Source: Rhodococcus sp. AW25M09 (GTDB taxonomy: Bacteria > Actinomycetota > Actinomycetes > Mycobacteriales > Mycobacteriaceae). Taken from it: DNA of 64,000 bases. Both the position numbers and the translations under genes were made by a program. Where the stretch lies: contig NZ_CAPS01000144.1 in NCBI RefSeq assembly GCF_000333955.1, forward strand, positions 1 through 64,000, read 5' to 3'. Of this stretch, positions 46,216-57,560 are shown piece by piece. Within the stretch, counting starts at the first letter, position 1. Each line of letters begins with the position of its first letter. The notes beneath the pieces were generated by a model that did no database searches, had not been told where the DNA came from, and saw only the letters and a program-made list of their open reading frames with translations.

Positions 46216-46361
46216 CTAGAGACCTGCGCTGATGAGGCGATAGTTCGCGACTTTCCAGCCGTCGTCGGTGCGTTCGAGGTCGACGGCTCCGGTGTAGCCG
46301 GTGAACGGGGTGATCTCACCGCTGCGGTGTTGGACGACGCGGTCGATGACGACAGCCACGG
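46216..46361 (-). pseudogene. C-terminal remnant of a VirB8/SnoaL-like fold protein
   Basis: The minus frame reads ATVAVVIDRVVQHRSGEITP, then TDDGWKVANYRLISAGL and stop. The WKV...NYRL...AGL ending is typical of conjugation-associated lipoproteins and Mce-associated NTF2-like proteins. The 5' part is gone: repeat copy B begins where homology ends. It was probably the gene in front of the topoisomerase before an insertion/deletion event. Confidence 0.55.
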
Positions 46362-46376
46362 TGGCCTACTTCGCTG

Positions 46377-46431
46377 GCCTGTCCGTCACTGTTGCTGGAG
46401 CGTGTCCGTTCTGGAATGAAATCGTCGTCCA
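46377..46431. repeat. dispersed repeat, copy B
   Basis: 55 bp, nearly identical to copy A (23626-23679), with shared GCCTGTCCGTCACTGTTGCT and CGTCGTCCA ends. It sits exactly at the breakpoint of the remnant at 46216-46361 and 7 bp from the dnaE stop. Probably an IS end left after a deletion. Confidence 0.6.
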
Positions 46432-46437
46432 GGGGAT

Positions 46438-49400
46438 CTACGCATTCGCTGCGCTGGGCGGGGAGGTTGTCAGGCAATTGGCTCCGAACAGGGCCTTGAG
46501 ATCGCCGTACAGGGCTGGTGTCTTGTGTACTCGAAACTTCGGATCGGTTGCCCACCGTGTCGTCGTCGTGCCGGTCAGGGCGATGTGAACGTCGGTGTTC
46601 CCGGGATGGCGTTGCAGAGTTTCACGAAGGGCTTCGATGTTCGGTCGTGTACAGGAGTGCACCGCGAGGGTGAGGGTCATTGGGGAAAGAGATGGGTCGG
46701 CATTCCCCAGCTCAGGCACGGAGATGTCGACTGCAACGACTGACGTTCTACCTTCGCGAATACTGACGTTTGCGGTAACAAGTAAGACTGAATCCTCAGT
46801 GAGCGCATGTTGGGAGCCGGCGTAGGTCGTCGAGAACACCAGTATCTCGGTGGCAGCGTCGAGATCAGCGATCTCGACGATGGCCCACGACTCACCTTTC
46901 TTGTTCACGCGACGGTCGACAGCGGCGACGATGCCACCAATCTTGATCTTCTGGCCGTGACGAACCTTTCCGGCATGCACAGCCGCGATGGAGGTGTCCG
47001 TCATCGATCTGAGCGAAGTGGCGATGCCGTCGAGCGGGTGGCCGGACACATACAGTCCCAACATCTCTCGTTCGAGTGCGAGCTTGTGCTTGGTGTCCCA
47101 CTCCTCGTCCGGCACTCGGACGTTGAACACTGCGGAGATGGACTCGTCGGCGTCCTCACCGCCGAACAGATCGAATTGACCGATCGCCTCGGCCTTCTTG
47201 GTGCCCATCACCGCGTCGATTGCGTCGGCGTGAATGAGCATCAGGCCCTTGCGTGGATGGTCGAGTGAGTCGAACGCGCCGGCCTTGATGAGGGATTCGG
47301 TGACTTTCTTACTGCAGGCAGTGGCGTCGATCTTGCCGAGGTAGTCCGAGAAGTCGGCGTACTTGCTCGTCTGCTCGCGTGCCCTGATGATCGACGCCAC
47401 CACGTTGGTTCCTACGTTGCGGACCGCACCGAGGCCGAAACGGATGTCTTTGCCCACCGAGGCGAAGTCGACGCGAGAGGCGTTGACGTCGGGAGGCAGC
47501 ACGACGATGCCTCTGGTGCGGCAGTCCGCTAGGTAGATAGCGATTTTATCCTTGTCATCGCCGACCGAGGTGAGTAGGCCCGCCATGTACTCGGCTGGGT
47601 AGTTGGCTTTGAGGTAGGCGGTCCAGTACATGACCAGGCTGTATCCGGCGGCATGCGATTTGTTGTAGGCGTATCCTGCGAACGGCAGAACGGCCTCCCA
47701 CAGTGCGGTGACAGCATCGTCGCTGTATCCGTTGCTGCGCATGCCGTTTCGGAAGTTCTCGAACTCGGCGGCGAGAACTTCGGGCTTTTTCTTACCCATC
47801 GCTCGCCGGAGAAGGTCGGCCTGCCCGAGCGTGTAGCCGGCCACCTTCTGCGCGAGCTGCATGATCTGCTCCTGATAGACGATCAGGGCATATGTCTCTC
47901 CCAATATTTCGCGGAGTGGTTCCTCGAGTTCCCGATGGATCGGGGTTACTGCCTCGCGGCCGTTCTTGCGGTCCGCGTACGCCCAGTGCGCTCCGACCCC
48001 CATCGGACCTGGTCGATACAGTGCGTTCGATGCGATGAGGTCGTTGAACTCGGTCGGTGCCATGCGAAGTAGAAGCTCTCGCATACCAGCCGAATCCATC
48101 TGGAAGACACCGAGGTTGTCTCCTCTGGCGAGCATCTCGTAGGTGGCCGCGTCGTCCAGTGCAAGGGTGTCGAGGTCGAGGTCGATTCCGCGGTTGGCCT
48201 TGATGTTGTCGATCGCGTCACCGATGACGGTGAGGTTGCGCAGACCGAGGAAGTCCATCTTGAGCAGGCCGATGGCCTCGCACGACGGGTAATCCCAGCC
48301 GGTGATGATCGCGCCGTCCTGCGCGCGCTTCCACACCGGAATGGCGTCGGTGAGCGGCTCCGAGGACATGATCACCGCGCACGCGTGCACGCCCGCGTTA
48401 CGGATCAGGCCTTCGAGGCCCTTGGCCGTCTTGTAGATCGTCGCGACGTCGGGGTTCGAGTCGATCAGCGCGCGAACCTCGACGGCCTCCTTGTAGCGCT
48501 CGTGCGACGGATCGGTGATGCCCGCAACCGAAATGTCCTTGGCCATGATGGGCGGCGGCAACGCCTTGGTGATCTGATCGGCGATCCCGAAACCGGGCTG
48601 CCCGAACTGCACGCGCGCAGAGTCCTTGATGGCCGCCTTGGTCTTGATGGTGCCGAACGTGATCACCTGAGCAACGCGATCGCTGCCCCACTTCTCGGTG
48701 GCGTAACGCACCATCTCACCGCGGCGACGATCGTCGAAGTCGATATCGATATCGGGCATCGACACACGCTCGGGGTTGAGGAATCGCTCGAACAACAGCC
48801 CGTGTGGCAACGGATCGATGTTGGTAATACCCATGGAGTAGGCCACCAACGATCCGGCCGCGGAACCACGGCCCGGCCCGACCCGGATACCGACGGAACG
48901 GGCGTAGTTGATGAGGTCACCGACGACGAGGAAGTACGCCGGGAACCCCATTTCCAGGATGACGCTGATCTCGTACTTGGCGCGGTCGCGGTACTCCTGC
49001 GGCACACCGCTGGGGAAACGCCATTCGAGGCCTCTGTCGACCTCTTTCGTCAGCCAGCTGCCTTGGGTATCGCCCTCGGGAACCGGGAAGATCGGCATCC
49101 GGTCGCGGGGTGCCCACACCTCGTCGTACGGCTGGACTCGCTCGGCGATGAGCAGCGTGCTGTCGCAGGCACCGGGCACCTGGTCATCCCACAGTGCACG
49201 CATCTCGGCGGCCGACTTGAGGTAGTAACCGTCGCCGTCGAACTTGAAGCGAGTGGGGTCACTCAGAGTCTTACCGGTCTGAATGCACAGCAGCGCCTCG
49301 TGATTCTCGGCAGCATCCTTGGTGACGTAGTGGCAGTCGTTGGTAGCGAGCGGCGGGATGGAGAGCTTCTTACCGATATCGAGCAGACCCTCGCGGACAC

Positions 49401-50001
49401 GCCGCTCGATGGACAAGCCGTGATCCATCAGTTCCAGGAAGAAGTTGTCCGGTCCCCAGATCTCCTGCCACTTGGCAGCAGCTTCGAGCGCCTCACGCTC
49501 CTGACCGAGCCGAAGACGCGTCTGCACCTCCCCCGACGGGCATCCAGTGGTGGCGATGATGCCCTCCGCGTGCGAGGCGATGATCTCCTCGTCCATGCGC
49601 GCCCATTTGCCGAGCTGGCCTTCGATCGACGCGAGCGAGGACAACTTGAACAGGTTCCGCACGCCGGTGGCGTTCTCCGCCACCATCGTCATGTGCGTGT
49701 ACGCACCACTACCGGAGACGTCGTCGGACTTCTGGCTCCGCTCACCCCACAGCACGCGCTTCTTGTTGAACCGCGATTCCGGGGCGATGTAGGCCTCGAT
49801 ACCGATGATCGGCTTGATACCGGCCTTCTTGGCCTCGTTGTAGAACTCGCTGGCCCCGTACATGTTGCCGTGGTCGGTCATGCCGACCGCCGTCATCTCC
49901 AACCGCGCCGCCTCGGCGAACATGGCCCCGATCTTGGCGGCACCGTCGAGCATCGAATACTCGGTGTGGTTGTGCAAATGCACGAACGACGTTCGACTCA
50001 T
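46438..50001 (-). CDS. dnaE: DNA polymerase III alpha subunit (DnaE), plasmid copy
   Basis: The protein has 1187 residues from the ATG at 50001 (a GTG at 50007 is an alternative). The PHP domain is [14 protein letters not shown]. The polymerase core is [20 protein letters not shown] and [17 protein letters not shown], with the catalytic Asp residues and the third near [10 protein letters not shown]. The finger region [19 protein letters not shown], HhH and OB-fold domains follow. Length equals chromosomal DnaE1 rather than DnaE2, and the PHP residues suggest proofreading could be retained. The extreme C-terminus is slightly unusual ([10 protein letters not shown]), next to repeat copy B. Confidence 0.95.
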   Translation of the reverse strand: MSRTSFVHLHNHTEYSMLDGAAKIGAMFAEAARLEMTAVGMTDHGNMYGASEFYNEAKKAGIKPIIGIEAYIAPESRFNKKRVLWGERSQKSDDVSGSGAYTHMTMVAENATGVRNLFKLSSLASIEGQLGKWARMDEEIIASHAEGIIATTGCPSGEVQTRLRLGQEREALEAAAKWQEIWGPDNFFLELMDHGLSIERRVREGLLDIGKKLSIPPLATNDCHYVTKDAAENHEALLCIQTGKTLSDPTRFKFDGDGYYLKSAAEMRALWDDQVPGACDSTLLIAERVQPYDEVWAPRDRMPIFPVPEGDTQGSWLTKEVDRGLEWRFPSGVPQEYRDRAKYEISVILEMGFPAYFLVVGDLINYARSVGIRVGPGRGSAAGSLVAYSMGITNIDPLPHGLLFERFLNPERVSMPDIDIDFDDRRRGEMVRYATEKWGSDRVAQVITFGTIKTKAAIKDSARVQFGQPGFGIADQITKALPPPIMAKDISVAGITDPSHERYKEAVEVRALIDSNPDVATIYKTAKGLEGLIRNAGVHACAVIMSSEPLTDAIPVWKRAQDGAIITGWDYPSCEAIGLLKMDFLGLRNLTVIGDAIDNIKANRGIDLDLDTLALDDAATYEMLARGDNLGVFQMDSAGMRELLLRMAPTEFNDLIASNALYRPGPMGVGAHWAYADRKNGREAVTPIHRELEEPLREILGETYALIVYQEQIMQLAQKVAGYTLGQADLLRRAMGKKKPEVLAAEFENFRNGMRSNGYSDDAVTALWEAVLPFAGYAYNKSHAAGYSLVMYWTAYLKANYPAEYMAGLLTSVGDDKDKIAIYLADCRTRGIVVLPPDVNASRVDFASVGKDIRFGLGAVRNVGTNVVASIIRAREQTSKYADFSDYLGKIDATACSKKVTESLIKAGAFDSLDHPRKGLMLIHADAIDAVMGTKKAEAIGQFDLFGGEDADESISAVFNVRVPDEEWDTKHKLALEREMLGLYVSGHPLDGIATSLRSMTDTSIAAVHAGKVRHGQKIKIGGIVAAVDRRVNKKGESWAIVEIADLDAATEILVFSTTYAGSQHALTEDSVLLVTANVSIREGRTSVVAVDISVPELGNADPSLSPMTLTLAVHSCTRPNIEALRETLQRHPGNTDVHIALTGTTTTRWATDPKFRVHKTPALYGDLKALFGANCLTTSPPSAANA

Positions 50002-50086
50002 GGTCACCCCGATCAGCTAAGAACGCCTACTGGTTGTCGGGATCACCTCGTCCCCAGTAGCCATATGAGCAGCTAGAGTCACAATG

Positions 50087-50117
50087 AGTCGAACAATCGA
50101 CACGCGTAGTCGAACAA
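50087..50117. promoter_or_regulatory. direct repeats upstream of the lysR gene
   Basis: AGTCGAACAA occurs at 50087-50096 and at 50108-50117, 21 bp apart, i.e. two helical turns. The region lies between the divergent dnaE and LysR genes. A dimeric or tetrameric regulator could bind here, perhaps the LysR protein itself. Confidence 0.5.
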
Positions 50118-50135
50118 CTGTTAGATGTAGAGCAG

Positions 50136-51095
50136 GTGGCGAAGTTGGATCTGGATCTGTCCGCGCTACGCGCGGTGGTCGCTATTGCCGATGAGGGTCA
50201 GTTCAGTCTGGCTGCGTCTGTGTTGGGTGTAAGTCAGCAGGCGGTGTCCAAGCGAATCGCCAAGCTCGAGGGCCAACTCGGCACTCGTTTGCTCGAGCGG
50301 CAGACCGGCAACGTCGCGCTGACCGTTCACGGTGCTCGCTTTCTGCCGCACGCGCGCACAGTCCTTACATCGGCCGACACTGCAATCGCAGCGGTGCGAG
50401 AACTGCAGGTACTCCGTGTCGCGGTGCATGGTGCCCAGATCGTCGACGGAAACCTGATGAGGTTCTACTTGGAGAGGCACCCGGACGCCCAGATCGAGCT
50501 CATCATGATGGGACCGTCGAAGACATCGCGAGACGCGGTGGTCGCCGGCCGAGTGGATGTTGCATTCGCCCGCCATAACTGGAGTGCTCATCGTTTGCCG
50601 ACCTATGTCAATGCTGCGCCGGCCTACCTCGACGCTCTGCATCTGTTGGTCGGTAGCGGCCATCCGCTCGCGCAACGCGACCACATCGAGTTCGACGACC
50701 TCGCCGACCTCACCGCATGGGTGCCCGGAGCCGGATTCGACTCCGAAGTAGGCGACTTCTACCGCCAGCTGAGCGCCAGTTGCGGCGTCACAATCAACTC
50801 CGAGCGGCACCCCGGCGGAATAGGTTTCACCAACATCCTCGACCGCATCGCGGACTCCCAGTCGTTAGTCACTTTCGGCGGCGAAGGAACCACAACGCCG
50901 TGGCATCCCAATATTCGTCGTGTACCCATAGTGAACCCCACGCCCGCCTACCCCATGGCACTGCTGTGGCGAGAGACAGCAAGCTCCCATCCTGCGCTCA
51001 ACTCGTTGATCGACTTCGTCGCCGGCAGCTACCGCAGCAACGAAACCAGCTCTGTATGGCTACCAGAACCAGATCGCGCATTGTTCCGAAAATGA
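50136..51095 (+). CDS. LysR-family transcriptional regulator
   Basis: The protein has 319 residues from a GTG. The N-terminal winged HTH is LRAVVAIADEGQFSLAASVL, then GVSQQAVSKRIAKLEGQLGT and LLERQTGNVALT. The C-terminal periplasmic-binding-like effector domain follows. Function and effector are unknown. It is divergent from dnaE, with a direct repeat in the shared region, so autoregulation or control of dnaE is possible. Confidence 0.9.
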   Translation: MAKLDLDLSALRAVVAIADEGQFSLAASVLGVSQQAVSKRIAKLEGQLGTRLLERQTGNVALTVHGARFLPHARTVLTSADTAIAAVRELQVLRVAVHGAQIVDGNLMRFYLERHPDAQIELIMMGPSKTSRDAVVAGRVDVAFARHNWSAHRLPTYVNAAPAYLDALHLLVGSGHPLAQRDHIEFDDLADLTAWVPGAGFDSEVGDFYRQLSASCGVTINSERHPGGIGFTNILDRIADSQSLVTFGGEGTTTPWHPNIRRVPIVNPTPAYPMALLWRETASSHPALNSLIDFVAGSYRSNETSSVWLPEPDRALFRK

Positions 51096-51376
51096 CCGCC
51101 GCACCACGCAGGTGCGCACTCCACTCAAAAGGGATCGCCGACAGCCGTTGCTGTACAACGCTTTCTGAGATGAACAAGCCTTTCCGCAAGGGCCACGCCC
51201 GCAACCCGGAATCAGTCAAAATCGATTGCAACAACAACAGTTCACCGGCTAGAGACCCTCAGAGCGGACCTTGAGCGGCGTCCCGTCACGGAATGAGCCG
51301 CCTCCCGACGAGCCTGCCACAGTGAGCGCCACGTTTTGTGCACGGATGGACAGATGTCCACGTACTGTTGCCCACC
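51096..51376. other. intergenic region before the recombinase operon
   Basis: 281 bp with no convincing gene; it may contain the left end of the Tn554-like element and the operon promoter. I did not find a clear inverted repeat or attachment core by eye. Confidence 0.3.
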
Positions 51377-52861
51377 ATGCCGAGACCTGGTTGGCGTGTT
51401 TGTATCACTCCACACGAGTTGGTGCCGCGGCCAGCGGTGCCGGACACAAATTTGGAGTGGCCTGGGTTCGCGCGGCCAGAGTTGGTGGCCGGCACGCCGT
51501 TCCTCATTGACCCATCATTTGAGTATGACATCGAGTTGAATGCCTTCTTCAGATCAGTCGATATGCAGGCGAAGGCGCGCCACACCCAGGTGGGCTACGC
51601 CCGCGATCTAGCCGCGTTTTTGAACTTCGTTGCTGTCTCACGAGACAGAGCTCGTTGGTGCGACGTCAACGAGGCTGACCATCTGGCGTACTGGCGCTGG
51701 CGCAGGATCGACTCTCAAGGGCCGCACATACAAGGTGCGACATGGGACCGAGAGGTTGCCGCAGTCGACAAGTTCTATCGATGGCAGGTCCGCGCGGGCC
51801 ATATATTGAACAACCCTGTGCCGCAGAGAGTTCGACGACCAATGCCGTTCGGCGCGGGCCTCGTCCGTCATGACTCTTCGACCACAACACCGGCAACCTA
51901 CTCGCACGATGCCGCGACGGATCGTATCGAGTGGCTCCCACCCCAGTCCTACCGTTTATGGCGCGATGTCGGGATTCGCGGATATCGCGCCGACGGTGTC
52001 CACGACACCGGGTTTCGCGGTCGCTGGGCGGCGCGCAATGCATCATTCTGCGACTTGATGGTGCGCACCGGCATGCGGTTGTCCGAGCAAGCGGCGCTGA
52101 CGGTATTCGATGTGCCAACAGCTCGCGGTCTCGGGGGCTATCAACGTTTTTGGCTGCCGACGGCCATCGCCAAAGGTCGTTCGGCCCGCCGAGTCTACGT
52201 TCCTGAATCCGTGATCGCCGACCTGATCGGGTACGCGACACTCGATCGCGCGGAGGTCATCGCCCGCGCACGCGCCTGCGGACGGTACGAACAGGTTCGC
52301 CGCCCGCTCGTGATCCCTGATCCGCATTCGCCGGTCGTCGTACAGACTCGGTCCGGTCTGCGATCGACCGTGAAAGTTTCCAACCTCGATGCCGACGAAC
52401 GACGCCGCTTGCTCATCGACGGGCCCGATGGCTTGACGCCGGCCGCGTTCTGGCTGTCGGAGTTCGGCACCCCCATCGCGGTCTCGACCTGGAAAGACAT
52501 GTTCGCAGTCGCCAACACACGGTGTCGTCGAGCAGGAGTTCCTCTGACTGCACATGCTCACCTCCTGCGGCACACGTTCGCGGTGGTGACTCTGGAACAG
52601 CTACAGCGCGGACATATCAGCGCGATGACCGAAATGACTGCCGAACAGCGAGGGCAATGGACACAGATCTTCGGTGACCCTCTGGACTGGGTGCGACGTC
52701 GCCTCGGACACCGCTCCGTGGTGACAACACAGATCTACTTACACGCGCTGTCGGAATTGGAAATGGAAACGCGAATGATGTTGGTGCCCAACACATGGGA
52801 AGATCCCCGCGACACTCCACTCGACGTCTTCGACGTCGCCACTGAGAACAAAACACAGTGA
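51377..52861 (+). CDS. tyrosine recombinase A of a Tn554-like operon
   Basis: The protein has 494 residues from the ATG at 51377 (an earlier in-frame ATG at 51338 is less likely). The SAM-like N-domain is KARHTQVGYARDLAAFLNFV. The catalytic domain has TGMRLSEQAALTV (Arg I), AHLLRHTFAVVTLEQ (HxxR), RRRLGHRSVVTTQIY (His/Trp and the Tyr nucleophile). All pentad residues are present. Its stop overlaps the next GTG (GTGA). It is the first of four coupled genes. Confidence 0.9.
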   Translation: MPRPGWRVCITPHELVPRPAVPDTNLEWPGFARPELVAGTPFLIDPSFEYDIELNAFFRSVDMQAKARHTQVGYARDLAAFLNFVAVSRDRARWCDVNEADHLAYWRWRRIDSQGPHIQGATWDREVAAVDKFYRWQVRAGHILNNPVPQRVRRPMPFGAGLVRHDSSTTTPATYSHDAATDRIEWLPPQSYRLWRDVGIRGYRADGVHDTGFRGRWAARNASFCDLMVRTGMRLSEQAALTVFDVPTARGLGGYQRFWLPTAIAKGRSARRVYVPESVIADLIGYATLDRAEVIARARACGRYEQVRRPLVIPDPHSPVVVQTRSGLRSTVKVSNLDADERRRLLIDGPDGLTPAAFWLSEFGTPIAVSTWKDMFAVANTRCRRAGVPLTAHAHLLRHTFAVVTLEQLQRGHISAMTEMTAEQRGQWTQIFGDPLDWVRRRLGHRSVVTTQIYLHALSELEMETRMMLVPNTWEDPRDTPLDVFDVATENKTQ

Positions 52862-54678
52862 ACGGTCGCGGCAGTACCGGCACCGGGCGCCGCGCGATGC
52901 TCCCATCTGGCCCGTACACACCGACCGAAGGCGAACACGCCATCGCCTCCGGCCTCACGGTCCGATTCGATGGTGAAGACGGCCGGACTCTGCTGGTGGA
53001 CGTCGCGAAGATGGCGCTGCCCGGTTGGCACACGGCAGTTGCAGAGGCTCTGGCCCTTGCCCTCGGGGCGACGGGACGCAGCAGGACGCTCAGCTCAGCG
53101 AAGGGACTGGTTACGAGGGTGCGATCCATGCTGCGATCCCTCTCGGAACTGCCGGATCCACCGACCGGACCACCGTTGCTGGAGACCGCCCACCTCCAAT
53201 CTGTCTACAACCAGCGCAGAATCACGCAGAAGGACGTCTACGCCTGGCGAGGCATCGCACTTTTCGGACAGTTCCTGACGTTGCCACCGCTGGTCGATAC
53301 GGTGAATTCATCAGTGATCGACTACACCTGCCGCCAAATCGGGCAGACCCGGATTGGCCAACCTGGCTACTCGGACGGAGAGTTCGATCGTATTCTCTCA
53401 GCCGCTCGGTCAGACATCACCGCATTGCGCGATCGAATTCGACTCTCGGAAGCTGCAATAGGACAAACGGGTGAACAGGAAGGCTTGGAGGGCGACAAAG
53501 AGCTCGTCGCGATTGCGGAATCAGGAGTCGTACCCCCGAGCCGGAGCTTCAGCGCGCACGTCGTCAGACTGGAGCTTGCGAGCCGGCTCTATATGACGAT
53601 CCGGGACCTCGCGCCAATGCTCGTGTTGATGGTGGCGCTGACCGGCCGCAATATCGAAACCATCAAAGAGCTCCCCTGGGAACACCGAATCCTGGAGACA
53701 CGCGCCGTCGAAGTTCGTGTCATCAAACGCCGCCGCGGCAATCACCGATGGTTCGAGACCGCGACGTGGGAGATCGGGCCACCGGGTCGCGAACTGCACT
53801 ATCCCGGCGGTCTTTACCTACTGCTACACGAACTGACCACTCGCAGCAGGAACACTTCTGGCAGCGCATCCGTTTGGTCGATCTGGCGTAGCGGCCACAA
53901 CACCGGCCTTCGCGGTATCGAAGAACATTTCGACCCATTCGCTCGCGAACTGACCGCGACAGCAATCAACCTTGCCGGATGGCGCACCCGGCATTGCCTC
54001 CACGCTGACGTCGTCGACGGAACGCCCCCGGCTCCGCTTGCGGTCACCGGCAACCGGATCAAGACCACGGCAGACGTGCGCCGTACCAAACAGATCGGCG
54101 GTCACCTCCCGTCCGCTGCCCGGAGCAACACCATCCCGGTTCTGTTCCGGAACTATCTACGCGGAGACCCGACAACACAGGAATGGGCACACACCGTTGT
54201 TGCGGCTGCCGTCAGCGACGCCGAATCGAGCGCTCTGGCAGCACACAGACGGGCGCTGCACGTTGCAGGAGGCACACTGAACGTGCAGCCGGAACGCTCC
54301 GCCACCAATCCTCACGGGGATACCCCGCCGACGCACACAGACGCAGCCGATACCGCCTGGTCAGCGTGCCGGGATCACGACCACCATCCCGCCACCGGGA
54401 GAAGCTGTCGCGCATCGTTTCTCGACTGCTTTCACTGCGGAAACTGCGTGATCACGCCTGATCACCTTCCTGGACTGCTCGGATTGCTCGATGCGCTGGC
54501 GGCCCGCCGCGATCAGCTGTCGGAGGCCGATTGGTGGGTCCGATACGGACCGACGTGGGCGGCCATCCGCCATGACGTTCTCTCGAAGTTCAATCGGTCC
54601 GAGATCCTGGCGGCAACGGAGATCAAACCCACCGATGCACTTCTCGATCTCGTCGAATCACCATGGGAGCAAACATGA
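52858..54678 (+). CDS. recombinase-like protein, middle gene of the operon
   Basis: The protein has 606 residues, GTG start overlapping the previous stop. A diverged catalytic core is seen: VALTGRNIETIKELPWE (Arg I), then GWRTRHCLH, and NTIPVLFRNYLRGD where a nucleophile Tyr could sit. The C-terminal CRASFLDCFHCGNCVITPDH is the Cys motif common to integrase-associated proteins of these operons. It is probably a catalytically weakened tyrosine recombinase acting with its two neighbours. Confidence 0.75.
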   Translation: MNGRGSTGTGRRAMLPSGPYTPTEGEHAIASGLTVRFDGEDGRTLLVDVAKMALPGWHTAVAEALALALGATGRSRTLSSAKGLVTRVRSMLRSLSELPDPPTGPPLLETAHLQSVYNQRRITQKDVYAWRGIALFGQFLTLPPLVDTVNSSVIDYTCRQIGQTRIGQPGYSDGEFDRILSAARSDITALRDRIRLSEAAIGQTGEQEGLEGDKELVAIAESGVVPPSRSFSAHVVRLELASRLYMTIRDLAPMLVLMVALTGRNIETIKELPWEHRILETRAVEVRVIKRRRGNHRWFETATWEIGPPGRELHYPGGLYLLLHELTTRSRNTSGSASVWSIWRSGHNTGLRGIEEHFDPFARELTATAINLAGWRTRHCLHADVVDGTPPAPLAVTGNRIKTTADVRRTKQIGGHLPSAARSNTIPVLFRNYLRGDPTTQEWAHTVVAAAVSDAESSALAAHRRALHVAGGTLNVQPERSATNPHGDTPPTHTDAADTAWSACRDHDHHPATGRSCRASFLDCFHCGNCVITPDHLPGLLGLLDALAARRDQLSEADWWVRYGPTWAAIRHDVLSKFNRSEILAATEIKPTDALLDLVESPWEQT

Positions 54679-56705
54679 CCAACGCCCACCCTCAACCGTC
54701 GACGTCGCACCCGTTCGACGAACGATGCGTACTGAACGGGCGGCCGGTGCGCCCGGAGACAGAACTCAGCCGAGCTTCCCGATTCGTAGAGGACGTCTGG
54801 GATCTCAGTCCAGCTTTCTTTCAGCAACATCATGTTGCTCTGATCCTCGACTTCACATCCGTGCCGTCTGTCTATCGCACCGTGGCCAAAGAACTTTTCA
54901 TCGGGCTGCTGGGCGGGCCTGCACCCGCCAGAGGACGCGGCTTACCGAAGGTAGCGACGATTGCCTCGATGTTGCCCACGCTCCGCCACTTCTTCTCCTG
55001 GCTCGCTTCGCGACCCAACCTGCGCCAGCCGCTGCTATCGGAGTTGCAACCTTCCGATTTGATTGCGTACCAACTGCATTTGCTCGCGACGCAACCCACT
55101 CTCACGGTTCGTGATCGCTATCGCAGTTCGGTTCGGTCGCTCTATCGCTACCGCGGACTCATGGTTACCGATCAGCTGACTTTCGACCCGTACCACATCG
55201 ATGGTTGGAGCGAGTCCGGCGACAGGAGCGGGCCAGACAACGCGACCGCCAGAATTCCGGAGGCGGTGCTCGGACCCCTACTCACCTGGAGTCTGCGGTT
55301 CGTCGATGAGTTTGCATCGGACATTCTCGCGGCAGACCGCGAGTGGCGACGAGTTCGATTGCAAGAAGGGGTAGTTCCGCCCGAGGCAAGGCGTTGGGTA
55401 GAGAAGGATCTGGTCCATCTGTTAGCTGAATACCGTGACGCAGAACGCCCACTACCGGGACACAACGGCCAACCGAGCTTTCGCCACCTGTCCCGCCTGC
55501 TTGGATGCGATCGCTCGACCTTGCGGACTTACCATGACCTCATCGAGGACACAGCTCGACTGGTCGGGGTCGACAACGATGTCTCGTGTGACGTGGTGAT
55601 CAACGGACGGATCAACGGGTCCCCCTGGATTGACCGCATCCTGTTCAATCGGCGTGATCGGCAGGCCGGGATCTTGCACCTGCTGTCGGCGCTGAGCGCA
55701 GCCTGCTACGTGATCATCGCGTTCCTGTCCGGCATGCGTGACAGCGAGATCAAGCATCTGCAGCGGGGCTGCATCAGCGTCAAACGTGACCCTCACGGCA
55801 GGCCCTACCGGTGGATGATCACCAGCCTGGCGTTCAAAGGTGAACGCGACCCCACCGGAGTGCAAGCGACCTGGGTTGTCGGCGCTCCGGCCGCCCGCGC
55901 CGTGGCGGTCCTCGAACTCCTCCAACCCCGTAACGAAACCCGGCTGTTCGCACCCTCAACTCATGGCACCGCTGTGCGGATCGGCAAAACCGCCGCCCAC
56001 GTCAATTTGACCAAGACCACGAACGACCACATCAACAATCTGGTGTCCTGGATCGATGGCTATTGTCGCGCACATGATCTCGCAGAGGACATTCCGGCTG
56101 TGAATGCCCAAACGTGGCGGCTGACAACCCGCCAGTTCAGACGAACACTCGCCTGGTTCATCGCACGCCAACCCGGCGGATCCATTGCCGGGGCAATTCA
56201 ATATCGCCACCAAGCTGTCCAGATGTTCGAGGGCTACGCCGGCACATCGGATAGCGGTTTCCGCGCCGAAGTCGAGTCAGAGGAGGCCCTTGCCCGAGGG
56301 GAGGGTCTGATGGCAATGATCGATGCCCACGAACACACCGATCTCGTTGGACCCGCCGCCGACGAAGCCCGCCGACGTCTGAGCGAGCTCGAGTCGAATA
56401 TCCGATACCAAGGACAGGTCGTCACCGACCGGCGTCGGCACGACCGCTTAATACGCCGATTCGACCCAGCAATCTATCCAGGCCGATACGCCACCTGCGT
56501 CTACGATCCGGACAAGGCACTGTGCACACGCGCACAAAACCTTTCGGGCCAGAACGCGCCGACGCTCGGTGGTTGTCGACCTCTCGAATGCCGCAACGTC
56601 GCGCTCACCTCAGGCAACCTCGACGAGTTGCGTTCGGAGAGCTTGATGGCGCTCATCGAAAATGCTCAACTTCGCTCAGCGAAAGTGCTCACCCGGTAGC
56701 GGTGA

Positions 56706-57560
56706 TCACTGTAGCGGTTGACGGGTCCCGGTGACGGCTTTGCGGAGCTTCTCCGATCGTGCGTTGTGATCGCGGAGCCGGTAGGAATCACCGGACATAT
56801 CGAGGACTACCGATCGATGCAGGAGACGGTCGAGCATGGCTGCTGCGACGGTGTCGTCACCGAGAACCGTTCCCCACGATCCGACACCACGATTGCTGGT
56901 GATCACGATCGATGTCTTCATATACCGTTGCGAGACAACCTGAAACAACGCCGAAGCCGCCTCTCCCGGCAACGGAAGATACCCGAGTTCGTCGATCACC
57001 AACAGTGTCGGCCCGGCGTAGAACCGCATCGTCGTCGCCCATCTGCCTTCGATCGCAGCCCGGTGACATCGAGCGGCGAGATCGGCGGCGGTGGTGAAAT
57101 ACGTCCGATACCCGGCATGCGCAGCAGCCCGCGCCAACCCGACCGACAGATGCGTCTTCCCGACCCCCGGCGGGCCGATGAGCAGCACATTGGTAGCGGT
57201 CTCCAAATATCTGCAGGTCGCGAGCTCGTCGATCAGCTTCTTGTCGACCCCGGCGGCGTTGTCGAAATCGAAGTCCTCGAGCGATGCCGGGGTCGGCAGG
57301 CACGCGAACCGCAACCTGCCTGCCAACCGCCGCGCTTCGGTGGCAGCAACCTCGATCGAGAGCAACCGCTCCAGCGCCGCCGTCATCGACAGCTCCTCCG
57401 CCGCGGCCTGGTCGAGGACCGCCGGCAGTGCTTCGGCGGCGTCGGCGAGTTTGAGGACCCCGAGATGGCCACGCAAACGTTGGTAAAGGCTCGCTGCTTC
57501 CGCGGTGTTCGGTGCGGGAAGTCGATCGGCAGCGGCACCTCCTTTCGGTGTTTCACTCAT
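56706..57560 (-). CDS. istB: IstB-like ATPase of IS21 copy 2
   Basis: The protein has 284 residues. Walker A IGPPGVGKTHLSVGLA, Walker B LLVIDELGYLPLPGEAASAL and MLDRLLHRSVVLDMSGDSYR identify an IstB-type AAA+ protein. The N-terminal helical region is longer than in copy 1, and the sequence is only distantly similar to copies 1 and 3. It helps the transposase select and join target DNA. Coupled by ATGA to istA. Confidence 0.95.
   Translation of the reverse strand: MSETPKGGAAADRLPAPNTAEAASLYQRLRGHLGVLKLADAAEALPAVLDQAAAEELSMTAALERLLSIEVAATEARRLAGRLRFACLPTPASLEDFDFDNAAGVDKKLIDELATCRYLETATNVLLIGPPGVGKTHLSVGLARAAAHAGYRTYFTTAADLAARCHRAAIEGRWATTMRFYAGPTLLVIDELGYLPLPGEAASALFQVVSQRYMKTSIVITSNRGVGSWGTVLGDDTVAAAMLDRLLHRSVVLDMSGDSYRLRDHNARSEKLRKAVTGTRQPLQ

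Noticed and set aside
48385-50076. 563-codon ORF on the plus strand opposite dnaE
   Set aside because: It runs antisense to a fully conserved polymerase gene; its translation is low-complexity and matches no fold, as expected for a mirror frame in GC-rich DNA.
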